Positions 15,550 through 22,900 of a stretch of 37,305 nucleotides of DNA are shown here, piece after piece; within the stretch, counting starts at the first letter, position 1; each line of letters starts with the position of its first letter. A program made the translations under genes and the position numbers. Source of the DNA: Acrocarpospora macrocephala (GTDB lineage Bacteria > Actinomycetota > Actinomycetes > Streptosporangiales > Streptosporangiaceae); contig NZ_BLAE01000098.1 in assembly GCF_009687865.1 (NCBI RefSeq), positions 1-37,305 on the forward strand. Direction: 5' to 3'. The notes below the pieces were generated by a model. The model worked only from the letters and a program-made list of their open reading frames with translations. It was not told the origin of the DNA and made no database searches.

Positions 15550-17765
15550 GCGTTCCCCCCGAGGGTGGTCGTCCTGGCCTGGCCGAGCTCCCGTTCCCAG
15601 TTCTGCCAGCGGCGGTGCGTCCACAGCCCGTACGCCACCGCCACCCCGGCCGGCAGGATCAGGTAGTGCACCAGCAGCCCCGCCACGATGTTGACGACGA
15701 TCAGCAGGAAAATGAAGATCACCGCCGCGGCGATGAGGCCGCCCCGCCCGCTACCCGCCAGCTCCGACAGCGAACGCATGATCCCGGCCGAACCCCGTGC
15801 CCCCGCCGCGATCCGCCCCAGCGGCCCCAGCAGCGAGTAGCGCGGATAGTACGACCCCGCGATCTGCGCCGCCACCGCGACCTCGGCGAACCCGACGCAC
15901 ACCCACACCAGGACCATCACCAGGAACGGGATCGACGGTTCCGCGGCCACGACGGCCCCCGTGACCGGATCCCTGGTCTCGCCGGGCAGCGCGTCGGCCA
16001 GCCACAGGATGATCAGCCAGAGCACGCTGAAGATCCCGAGCGCCAGCGCCGCCCAGCTCACCGCCCTCGTCCGGCCCGCCGCACGCTGGGATTCCAGCTC
16101 CTGCCAGCGCTGCTCCCTGGCCAGCTCGGCGGCGCGCTGCTGGGCCTGGCGGCGGGCCTCGTCCTCGGCCCAGGCCCGCGCGGCGCCGGTGCTCAGGTGG
16201 GCGGCCAGCAGCCGGGCCGGGTCGCCGGAGTCGATCAGCTCCGCGAACCAGGGGACCGGCACGGGCAGCGCGGCCCGCACGTCGTCGACGGAGCGGCGCA
16301 GCACCGCCGTGGTGCCGTCCTCGTCCAGAGCCAGGGCGAGCAGGCCGCTGCGAACCTGCGCGCCGTCGAACTCCTGGTGGGCGGGAAAGGTGGACTCCAG
16401 GTGCCGCCAGCGGGCGTCCACGCCGCGCAGCTCCTCGGCGCCGGTCAGGTCGGCCAGGACGGGCAGCAGGTGGTGGCTCCACAGGTCGGTCATGGCCGCC
16501 CGCGCCTCCCGGGGGCGGGCCAGCGCGGACGCGGCGAGCTCCAGCAGGGTGGCCCTGGTCATGGCCATGCCGCGATAGAGCGGCGGCAATCCCGGGTCGA
16601 GCCAGTAGAGCAGGTAGAGGAGCTTGACGTCGGGGGAGAGGGCGGCGGAGGTGAGGCGCAGGTCGATGAGCTCCTGGCGGCCCTCGACGTCGTCGGTCAG
16701 CGGGTCGTCGAACTGGCGGAGCCAGGCGCGGAGCGTGCCCCAGCCCTCGCTGGGGTGTTCCGGCGTGCCCATGGTGACCAGGAAACGGCGGGCCGCGTCG
16801 TCCCAGCGGGCGGCCATGGCCCGCGCCAGCGGGACCCGGGCGGTGTAGTGCTCGCCCAGGAACAGCAGCGGAATCCGGGTGCCGTCGCCGTGCGGCCCCT
16901 GGTCCTCGGCCACCTCTGGGGTGCCTCCGGCCAGCCACGCGCCGACCTGTTCGGCGCCCCACCGGACGGCGGGATCGCGGCGCAGCAGTCCCCGGCAGAG
17001 CAGGCGCAGCCGGGGGTCGGCCACCGCCGACACGTCCATGCCCTTGGTCAGCAGGTGGTGCATGACCGCCTGCTCGGTCATGCCCTCGAACGGCGACCGG
17101 CCGGTGGCCAGCTCCAGGACCACGACGCCCAGGGACCACCAGTCCCACTGCCGCGAGACGGCGCCGCTGAAGGATTCCGGCGGCGCGTAGGCCAGCGTCC
17201 GCGAGGCCGTCCCGAACACGATCGAGGCGTCGATGCCTCGGCTGAGCCCGAAGTCGGCCAGCGCCAGATCGAGCGGTTCGGCCGTACGGACCAGGATGTT
17301 GGCGGGTTTCAGGTCGCGGTGCACCGCGCCGAGCGCGTGCAGCTCGCGCAGCGCCTCGGCCAGTTGCGCGACCACCGCCGCGGCGTCGACCGGGCCCTGG
17401 CGCAGCAGCTCGGCCAGGGTTCCGCCGGACACGTACTCCTGGACCTCGAAGTCCCGGCCGTCGGCTTCGCCGGTCTCGAAGATCCGTACGACCCGGCGCG
17501 AGCGCAGCCCCCGCACGGCGGCCCACACCCGCGGATCGGCCCGGTACCCGGCGCGATACACCTTGAGCACGAACTCGGTCCCGGCGCGATCCCGCACCAC
17601 CGCCAGATCGGCCTCCGCCCCCTGACCGGCGATCGGCCGCACGACCTCGTAGGTCTCCGCGAGCGACGGCGGGAACCCCCCGACCCCGGCCCGCACCCCG
17701 TCCCTGCGCGTCGCCGGGACGGCGTCCCTCCTGGTCGCAGGCACCTCTCCTGGGGGGAATCCCAT
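15546..17765 (-). CDS. Transmembrane Ser/Thr protein kinase, first gene of operon
   Basis: A 739-residue Hanks-type kinase. Key elements: a divergent glycine loop GQGAEADL (47-54), K68 in FVLKVY, HRDLKPAN at 149-156 with catalytic D151, DFG at 171-173, and APPE at 194-197, with the kinase core about 37-285. The middle (about 290-565) is helical with a charged R/E/Q segment before the membrane. Three hydrophobic stretches at about 568-590, 613-637 and 675-715 anchor it (the last may cross twice). No PASTA repeats are present. ATG 17765 has GAGGAG nine bases upstream. Its stop overlaps the next start by four bases. It likely phosphorylates proteins read by the FHA adaptor and reset by PP2C. Confidence 0.9.
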   Translation of the reverse strand: MGFPPGEVPATRRDAVPATRRDGVRAGVGGFPPSLAETYEVVRPIAGQGAEADLAVVRDRAGTEFVLKVYRAGYRADPRVWAAVRGLRSRRVVRIFETGEADGRDFEVQEYVSGGTLAELLRQGPVDAAAVVAQLAEALRELHALGAVHRDLKPANILVRTAEPLDLALADFGLSRGIDASIVFGTASRTLAYAPPESFSGAVSRQWDWWSLGVVVLELATGRSPFEGMTEQAVMHHLLTKGMDVSAVADPRLRLLCRGLLRRDPAVRWGAEQVGAWLAGGTPEVAEDQGPHGDGTRIPLLFLGEHYTARVPLARAMAARWDDAARRFLVTMGTPEHPSEGWGTLRAWLRQFDDPLTDDVEGRQELIDLRLTSAALSPDVKLLYLLYWLDPGLPPLYRGMAMTRATLLELAASALARPREARAAMTDLWSHHLLPVLADLTGAEELRGVDARWRHLESTFPAHQEFDGAQVRSGLLALALDEDGTTAVLRRSVDDVRAALPVPVPWFAELIDSGDPARLLAAHLSTGAARAWAEDEARRQAQQRAAELAREQRWQELESQRAAGRTRAVSWAALALGIFSVLWLIILWLADALPGETRDPVTGAVVAAEPSIPFLVMVLVWVCVGFAEVAVAAQIAGSYYPRYSLLGPLGRIAAGARGSAGIMRSLSELAGSGRGGLIAAAVIFIFLLIVVNIVAGLLVHYLILPAGVAVAYGLWTHRRWQNWERELGQARTTTLGGNA

Positions 17766-17824
17766 GGGACACGACTCCTCGGTGACGAAACGCCCGGGCC
17801 CCCCAACCCACCACGTACGACCCT

Positions 17825-17853
17825 AATATAGGCAAGACCGAAGATTCATAGAA
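17825..17853 (-). promoter_or_regulatory. Candidate promoter of the kinase operon
   Basis: The 111 bases upstream of the kinase gene include an unusually AT-rich block (17821-17880). On the minus strand a TATATT box lies at 17830-17825, within the palindrome CCTAATATAGG. A weak -35 TTCTAT lies 17 bases further up at 17853-17848. The -35 is a poor match, so only the general location is suggested. Confidence 0.35.
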
Positions 17854-17876
17854 CGAGATATATAGTTAGCACTACA

Positions 17877-19973
17877 TCACAGATCTTCCCAGAGCCGGTC
17901 CTCGGGCAGCGTCGACGGCGGGTCGCCGACCCGGGTGGCCAGCGCGCGGGCCTCCGCCAGCAGCGGGTGGCCGTCGCCGAGCGCGGGCTTGCGGTGCGGC
18001 AGCACCTTGCGGTCCAGCAGCGGCGCCAGCAGCTCGCGGACCTCGCTCGCGTGGCCGGTGCGCGCCCGTTGCAGGGCGGTGTCGAGGCGGCCCGCGAGCA
18101 CCAGCGGGTGCGTCGGGTCCATCGCCTCCTTGCCCAGCGCCGCCAGCGCCGAACTCGCCGTGCTCGCCGCGTCGTCGTCGGCCAGCACGGTGGCCGCCCG
18201 CGCCATCAGCAGCAGCGTCTCCGCCTGGCCCGGATGGTCGTCGTCCAGCTCCCGCTCCGCCTCGGCGATCGTGGCGAGCAGCCGGGAGGCCGCCTCGGTC
18301 TCGCCCATCGCCAGCATCGCGGCCGCCCGCACCCGCCGCGCCGCCCGGTCCGGCGGCAGCCGCTCCAGATCGTCCAGGGCACGCGCCACGTCACCGGAGG
18401 CGACCAGCGCGCGGGCCCGGATCAGGACCGCGTCGCGCCGCAGCCGGGGCGAGACCCGCTCGGCGAACCAGGGGCTCATCACGATCGCCTCCTCCAGCAG
18501 CCGCACCGCCTGCGCGGGGAAGCCCGCGGACAGCTCGATCTCGGCCAGCCGGACCAGGTCGTACTGCGGCCAGTAGCCCTCCTTCGGCAGGTGCAGCTCG
18601 CGCAGCCGCATCGCCTCGGTGAGATGGTGGCGGGCCTGCGCCGGATGCCCGGCGGCCAGCAGCGCCTCGGCCAGCGTGACCCGCGCCGAGGCGGTGTTCA
18701 CGTTGTCGGGGCCGAGCCGCTCCTCCCGGTCGGCCACCACCTGCTCGGCCGCCGTCACCCCGGCCACCACCCGGCCGGACCGGGTCTCGGCCCCGGCCAG
18801 CGCCTGCCGGGTCAGGGTGAGCCGCCGCCACGCCGGGCCGACCCCGATCTCCGGCACCCCGCGGGCCCGCTTCTCGGCCACCCGCAGCAGCGCCAGCCGC
18901 CCCGCCGCCGGGCGGCCCTCCTCGACCAGCACCTCGGCCAGGTTGTGCTCGGCCCTGATCGCGTACGACTCGCGGTCGTAGGTGTCGGGGAAATCCGCCG
19001 CGATCCGCGCCGACTCCTCGAAACCGGCCCGCGCGCCGGCCGTGTCGCCCAGCCGGAGCAGGGCCAGGCCGCGGCGGCTGGCCACGTCGCACCGCCACGG
19101 CTGGTCGCCGGGATTGTCCCCGATCAGGCCGGTCAGCTCCGTGCCCACCTCGGCGGCCCGCACCAGCAGCGGGCTGTCGTCCAGCAGGACCTGGAAGACC
19201 ACGTCGAGGGCGCGCACCCGGGCCCGGCCGTTGGGGCCGATCCGCTCGGTCAGCTCGCAGGTGCGCTCGGCGGTGTGCAGCCGGTCGGCCCACTCCCCGG
19301 CCAGCGGCACCAGATCCCGGGACAGCCAGTAGGCGGCCAGCGCGTTGGCCTGGTGATCGACCGGGCCCTCCGGGTCGTCCACCATGGCCCGGAACGCCAG
19401 CTCGGACAGGCGCTCCGCGCTGTGCCGGTCCCAGCCCTCCGGCGGCACCGTCACGGTCAGCGCGGCCTCGCGCAGCCGCGGCGCCAGATACTCCGCGTAC
19501 GCGGTGACCCGGCCCTCCCAGCCCGCGGCGGCGGCGGCGCCGAACGTGCCGGGCAGCCAGCCGGGTGGGGTCTGCGCGGCGGACGGGCGCTTCTCGGAGG
19601 TGGAGATGTCGCCGATGCCCAGCCGCACCTGCGCGAGCATGAACCGTTCGAGCTGGTGGAAGCGGGCGATCCGGCGCAGCGCCGTGGTCACCAGGGCCTG
19701 CGCGCCGAGCACGGACCTGGCCGGCTCGGGCGCCGGTTCGCCGCTGGTGAACTCGTCGAAGGCGTGCTTGACCGCGAGCGCCACCAGGACCCGGCGGCTG
19801 CGGACCTCGTTGTACAGCCAGACCGCGCTGCGCCCGCTGTCCTTCTCGGCGCCGCGGGGCAGCCTGACCCGCTCGGCGACGTCCTCGGCTCGGACCTGGT
19901 GGTAGTCGCTGCGACGGAAGGCCGCGGCCGAGGCCGCGGCGATCGCGGCGAGCCTGCGCTCTTGAGCCAACAC
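17877..19973 (-). CDS. TetR-like HTH fused to TPR domain
   Basis: A 698-residue protein. Residues 1-75 read like a TetR-type DNA-binding region: RRLAAIAAASAAAFRRSDY matches helix 1, VRAEDVAERV helix 2, and SAVWLYNEVRSRRVLV the recognition helix and helix 4 start. The remaining about 600 residues are TPR-like helical repeats, without a peptidase or NTPase motif. TetR heads normally sit on a ligand pocket of about 130 residues, so this fusion is unusual. GTG 19973 is chosen because AAGGGGGAG lies seven bases upstream. It lies upstream of the kinase operon on the same strand with 111 AT-rich bases between, and is divergent from the TauD gene. It may regulate either unit and sense a protein partner (inference). 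Confidence 0.75.
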   Translation of the reverse strand: MLAQERRLAAIAAASAAAFRRSDYHQVRAEDVAERVRLPRGAEKDSGRSAVWLYNEVRSRRVLVALAVKHAFDEFTSGEPAPEPARSVLGAQALVTTALRRIARFHQLERFMLAQVRLGIGDISTSEKRPSAAQTPPGWLPGTFGAAAAAGWEGRVTAYAEYLAPRLREAALTVTVPPEGWDRHSAERLSELAFRAMVDDPEGPVDHQANALAAYWLSRDLVPLAGEWADRLHTAERTCELTERIGPNGRARVRALDVVFQVLLDDSPLLVRAAEVGTELTGLIGDNPGDQPWRCDVASRRGLALLRLGDTAGARAGFEESARIAADFPDTYDRESYAIRAEHNLAEVLVEEGRPAAGRLALLRVAEKRARGVPEIGVGPAWRRLTLTRQALAGAETRSGRVVAGVTAAEQVVADREERLGPDNVNTASARVTLAEALLAAGHPAQARHHLTEAMRLRELHLPKEGYWPQYDLVRLAEIELSAGFPAQAVRLLEEAIVMSPWFAERVSPRLRRDAVLIRARALVASGDVARALDDLERLPPDRAARRVRAAAMLAMGETEAASRLLATIAEAERELDDDHPGQAETLLLMARAATVLADDDAASTASSALAALGKEAMDPTHPLVLAGRLDTALQRARTGHASEVRELLAPLLDRKVLPHRKPALGDGHPLLAEARALATRVGDPPSTLPEDRLWEDL

Positions 19974-20187
19974 TCCTCGACTCCCCCTTGCGTCGTTTCT
20001 CTACAAGCATCTACAAGTGAATGTATCTCACTATGGTTGAGCGAACCTTAGGCTTATGACCTGACTCTCGCAAGGCCCGCCCGCAACTCGCCCTGAAGCC
20101 GACCGGAACGCGACCGGGTGCCGCACCCCCGCCGGCTGTTGGCTGGAGACCACGGGAAACACCGGTTTCCGCGAGACGGGGTTGATC

Positions 20188-20862
20188 ATGAACGGATACC
20201 AGCGCGCTGGCGCCGAGCTGGCCGAACAGGGCTGGACGGTGCTCCACCGGCAGCGGTTCGGCGCCGACCACACGTCGGTGCTCGCCATCGCAGAACACTT
20301 CGGCCGGCCGTCGACCAGGGACGGCGGCCAGGCCGTCTGGGAGGTCAAGCCGCGCCCCGGCCGGGCGCACGGCACCTTCTCCGAGCGCACCGGGCCGGCC
20401 GCCTTCCACACCGACGCCCAGTACCACGCGCGCCCCGAGGACTACGTCTGCCTCTTCGTGGTACGGCCCGCGGCCGACGGCGGCGACACTCGCCTGCTCG
20501 GCGCGGCGGCCGCCCTGTCGACCGTGCGCCCCGGCACGCTGGCCGCCCTTCGCCGCCCCGCCTGGTCCTGGACGGTCCCCGAAGTCTTCCGCGCCACCGT
20601 GCCCGCCTCGCGCCCGGCCACGGTGGCCACCGCCGACGGGACGATCCGCTGGCGCGCCGACAATCTCGCCCAGCCGCTCCCCGGCGACCAGCGCCGCGCC
20701 GCGACCGACTTCGCCGTCGCGCTGGAGCGGGCCGAGGCCTGCGAGGTACGGCACCGCCCCGGCGACGTGATCATCCTCGACAACCGGCGCACCCTGCACG
20801 CCAGGACCGCCTTCCAGGACACCGACCGGCTCGTCCTCAGGGTCAGGCTGTGGAGAAGCTGA
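20188..20862 (+). CDS. TauD/TfdA-like Fe(II)/2-oxoglutarate dioxygenase
   Basis: A 224-residue member of the TauD/TfdA family, shorter than the usual about 280-300. The iron ligands are H74 and D76 in FHTDAQYH and H204 in LHART; R218 in DRLVLRVRLW would bind 2-oxoglutarate. It would hydroxylate an unknown substrate. The ATG at 20188 is preferred over a TTG at 20182; a GAGACGGGG purine run lies seven bases upstream. It overlaps the following HExxH gene by 13 bases, so both enzymes are probably made together. It sits between two TPR proteins, in an island otherwise made of signalling and conflict proteins, which makes a peptide or protein substrate conceivable, but that is speculation. Confidence 0.85.
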   Translation: MNGYQRAGAELAEQGWTVLHRQRFGADHTSVLAIAEHFGRPSTRDGGQAVWEVKPRPGRAHGTFSERTGPAAFHTDAQYHARPEDYVCLFVVRPAADGGDTRLLGAAAALSTVRPGTLAALRRPAWSWTVPEVFRATVPASRPATVATADGTIRWRADNLAQPLPGDQRRAATDFAVALERAEACEVRHRPGDVIILDNRRTLHARTAFQDTDRLVLRVRLWRS

Positions 20863-21881
20863 GCCGCGACGCCGTACACGCTTGGGCGGCGGCGCGGGCG
20901 GGCGCGGCCATGGCGGTGCCCGCGGCCGGCGCGGAGGCGGCGGCCTGGACCGTGCGCGGCTGGGCCGAGGTGGCGCTCGGGTGCGCGCTGCTCGGGCGGG
21001 CGTTCGACGGGCTGGACCAGGTGATCAGGACGGCCGGGATCCGGCACGGCGGCCCCGCCGCCACGCGGCTGCGGGCGCTGCGCGCGCTGGGCGGCCGGGT
21101 GCCGCCGTCCTACCCGGACGCGGGCGATCCCGGCCCTGTCGCTCCCATCGGTCCGGAAGTGTGGCGGCTGGGCCAGCTCGTCGCTGAGTTCTGCGCCGCC
21201 GTCCCGATGGGGCCCCCGGCGGGGTTGTCGCGGGGGCGCGACTCCGCCAAGGGGCAACTCCGGTGGGGCGAGCGATACCGGCCCGAACCCGCCCGCGGCT
21301 ACCGGATCGTGCGCGGCGACGCGTACGCGGGCATGGTCTGGCGCACCTGGCTGCGCCTGCCCACGCGAAAGGGGAGCGAGAACGTGCTGGTGGCCGTGGG
21401 GCGGCCGGAGCCGGAGCCGCGCCGCCGGGTCTGGCTGGGCATCCACGAGGGCGCCCACCTGGACCGGCTGGCCGCCGTCGACGGCGAGCTGGAGTTCGGC
21501 GCGGGGCTACTGGCGGCGGAGTCGTACGCGATGGCCGTCGAGTTCGTCGCCCTGCTCGAGGCCGCCGCGGACGGGCAGGTGGAGCTGGCCCGCTGGCTGC
21601 GCCTGGGCCTGCTGGAGCGGGTCGGCCGCCTGCCCGGCTTCGACGGCCGGATCCCGCAGGCCAGGGGATTCCACGCGCCCGAGCTCGTCCCGCTGCCCAC
21701 GCTGGCCGCGAACTACGTCACCGGCCCGCTGAGCCTGCTCTGCGCGCCCGGCGACACCCCCCTGCACGCCCGCTGGCGGGCGGCGCTCCAGGAGGCGCCG
21801 CGCGCGGCCGAGGTGGTGGCGCGGATCAGCGCGACAGCGCCCGCACCACCGTCTCCGCGACCTCCGGCGCTGGCACGGTGA
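20850..21881 (+). CDS. HExxH-motif protein, putative gluzincin-like enzyme
   Basis: A 343-residue protein of no firmly recognised family. It carries GIHEGAHLDRL with H199-E200-G-A-H203, and a candidate third ligand E224 in LLAAESYAMAVE 21 residues later, the HExxH...E spacing of gluzincin metallopeptidases. HExxH proteins in actinomycete clusters may also be peptide-modifying enzymes rather than proteases. The N-terminal about 140 residues are helical. GTG at 20850 overlaps the TauD gene by 13 bases, with only a weak upstream purine stretch; the long open frame before it is antisense-like within TauD. The 3' end overlaps the macro-domain gene by 56 bases on the opposite strand. Metal binding is likely; reaction unknown. 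Confidence 0.7.
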   Translation: MEKLSRDAVHAWAAARAGAAMAVPAAGAEAAAWTVRGWAEVALGCALLGRAFDGLDQVIRTAGIRHGGPAATRLRALRALGGRVPPSYPDAGDPGPVAPIGPEVWRLGQLVAEFCAAVPMGPPAGLSRGRDSAKGQLRWGERYRPEPARGYRIVRGDAYAGMVWRTWLRLPTRKGSENVLVAVGRPEPEPRRRVWLGIHEGAHLDRLAAVDGELEFGAGLLAAESYAMAVEFVALLEAAADGQVELARWLRLGLLERVGRLPGFDGRIPQARGFHAPELVPLPTLAANYVTGPLSLLCAPGDTPLHARWRAALQEAPRAAEVVARISATAPAPPSPRPPALAR

Positions 21882-22875
21882 GATGCACCTCCCAGGCCGG
21901 GTGGCGTTCCAGGTTCTCCACGATCGCGGTCCACAGCCAGTGCAGGCCGGTCCGCAGCGGCAGCGACCCCCGGCCGGTCCCGATCAGCGGGAAGCACAGC
22001 GAGCGCAGCGGCGGCGCGAACGTGTCCCGCTCGCTCTCGGCCAGCTGGAACACCTGGTGCACGGCGAGGGCGATCGCCGCGGGCGGCACGTCGTAGCCGT
22101 TGCTGCCCGTGCGCGGCGCGGCCACCGCCGCGTGGTAGACGCGGCGGACGCCGTTCATGGACAGGCTGCCGGGACCGGTCGGCGCGACCGTCCCGACGGC
22201 CACCGGCAGGCCGGTCCGGCCGTGCGCGGCCAGCCACTCGCGCAGCTCGCGCTGGATGACGTCGTCCACCACCTCGCCGGTCGGGCCGCGCCTGGCCCCG
22301 GTCCTGCGCACCGCCGCCGACACCGACGGCATGAACGGCTTGGACATCTCCAGGTACACGTTCTCCGGCGACACCAGGATGTCCACGCCGGTGACCAGCT
22401 CGATCGGCTGCACCTGCACGATCACCCAGGCCGCGCCGGCGGCGACCGGGATCCTGGCCCGGTCGATCGTGCGCGGCTCTGTCGCGACCGCGCCACCGTC
22501 GCCGCACAGGGCCAGGATCTGCTCGGCCACCTGGGCGAGCACCAGCCGCTCCTGGTGCTTGCGGAAACGTTCCACGCTCACGCCGTACTCGCGCGCGGCC
22601 CGCCGCCTGCGGTCCGAGGCGGCCCAGTCCCTGGTGCCCTGGACCAGGCCGAACGTGTACGCCGCCGCCGACCCCAGGTTGCCCTCGCCGAGCCGCCGCA
22701 CCGCCTCGCCCAGCAGCCGTTCTAAGGCCGCGACGGCGTCCAGGCCGGGATGGCGCTGCCCCGCGGCCAGCAGCGCGGCGGGCAGGTGGGTATCGCGCAG
22801 CCGAATCAGGCCGCGCTCGCGCAGGACCCGGAGGTCGGCGACGAGCCCCTCGTGATCAGGCAGCTCAGGGGGCAC
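21826..22875 (-). CDS. Macro-domain protein with helical N-terminal domain
   Basis: A 349-residue protein. The C-terminal half (about 155-349) matches a macro domain: VTGVDILVSPENVYLEMSKP resembles the strand and Asn-containing loop that holds ADP-ribose, followed by GTVAPTGPG, GVRRVYHAA and FPLIGTGRGSLP, the phosphate-binding glycine loop. The N-terminal part (about 1-125) is helical with a basic stretch, SDRRRRAAREYGVSVERFRKH, that looks like an HTH or nucleic-acid/protein-binding module. It should bind or hydrolyse ADP-ribose or a related ligand. The gene follows the second CHAT gene by 25 bases on the same strand. GTG 22875 is the first start but its ribosome site is weak. Its end overlaps the convergent HExxH gene by 56 bases. 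Confidence 0.85.
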   Translation of the reverse strand: MPPELPDHEGLVADLRVLRERGLIRLRDTHLPAALLAAGQRHPGLDAVAALERLLGEAVRRLGEGNLGSAAAYTFGLVQGTRDWAASDRRRRAAREYGVSVERFRKHQERLVLAQVAEQILALCGDGGAVATEPRTIDRARIPVAAGAAWVIVQVQPIELVTGVDILVSPENVYLEMSKPFMPSVSAAVRRTGARRGPTGEVVDDVIQRELREWLAAHGRTGLPVAVGTVAPTGPGSLSMNGVRRVYHAAVAAPRTGSNGYDVPPAAIALAVHQVFQLAESERDTFAPPLRSLCFPLIGTGRGSLPLRTGLHWLWTAIVENLERHPAWEVHLTVPAPEVAETVVRALSR

Positions 22876-22900
22876 GCCTGAATAATGCCCATTTCTTTAG

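Noticed and set aside
15615-20051. Long plus-strand frames opposite the kinase and TPR genes
   Set aside because: Arg/Gln/Gly-rich translations without motifs, fully antisense to genes with clear domains.
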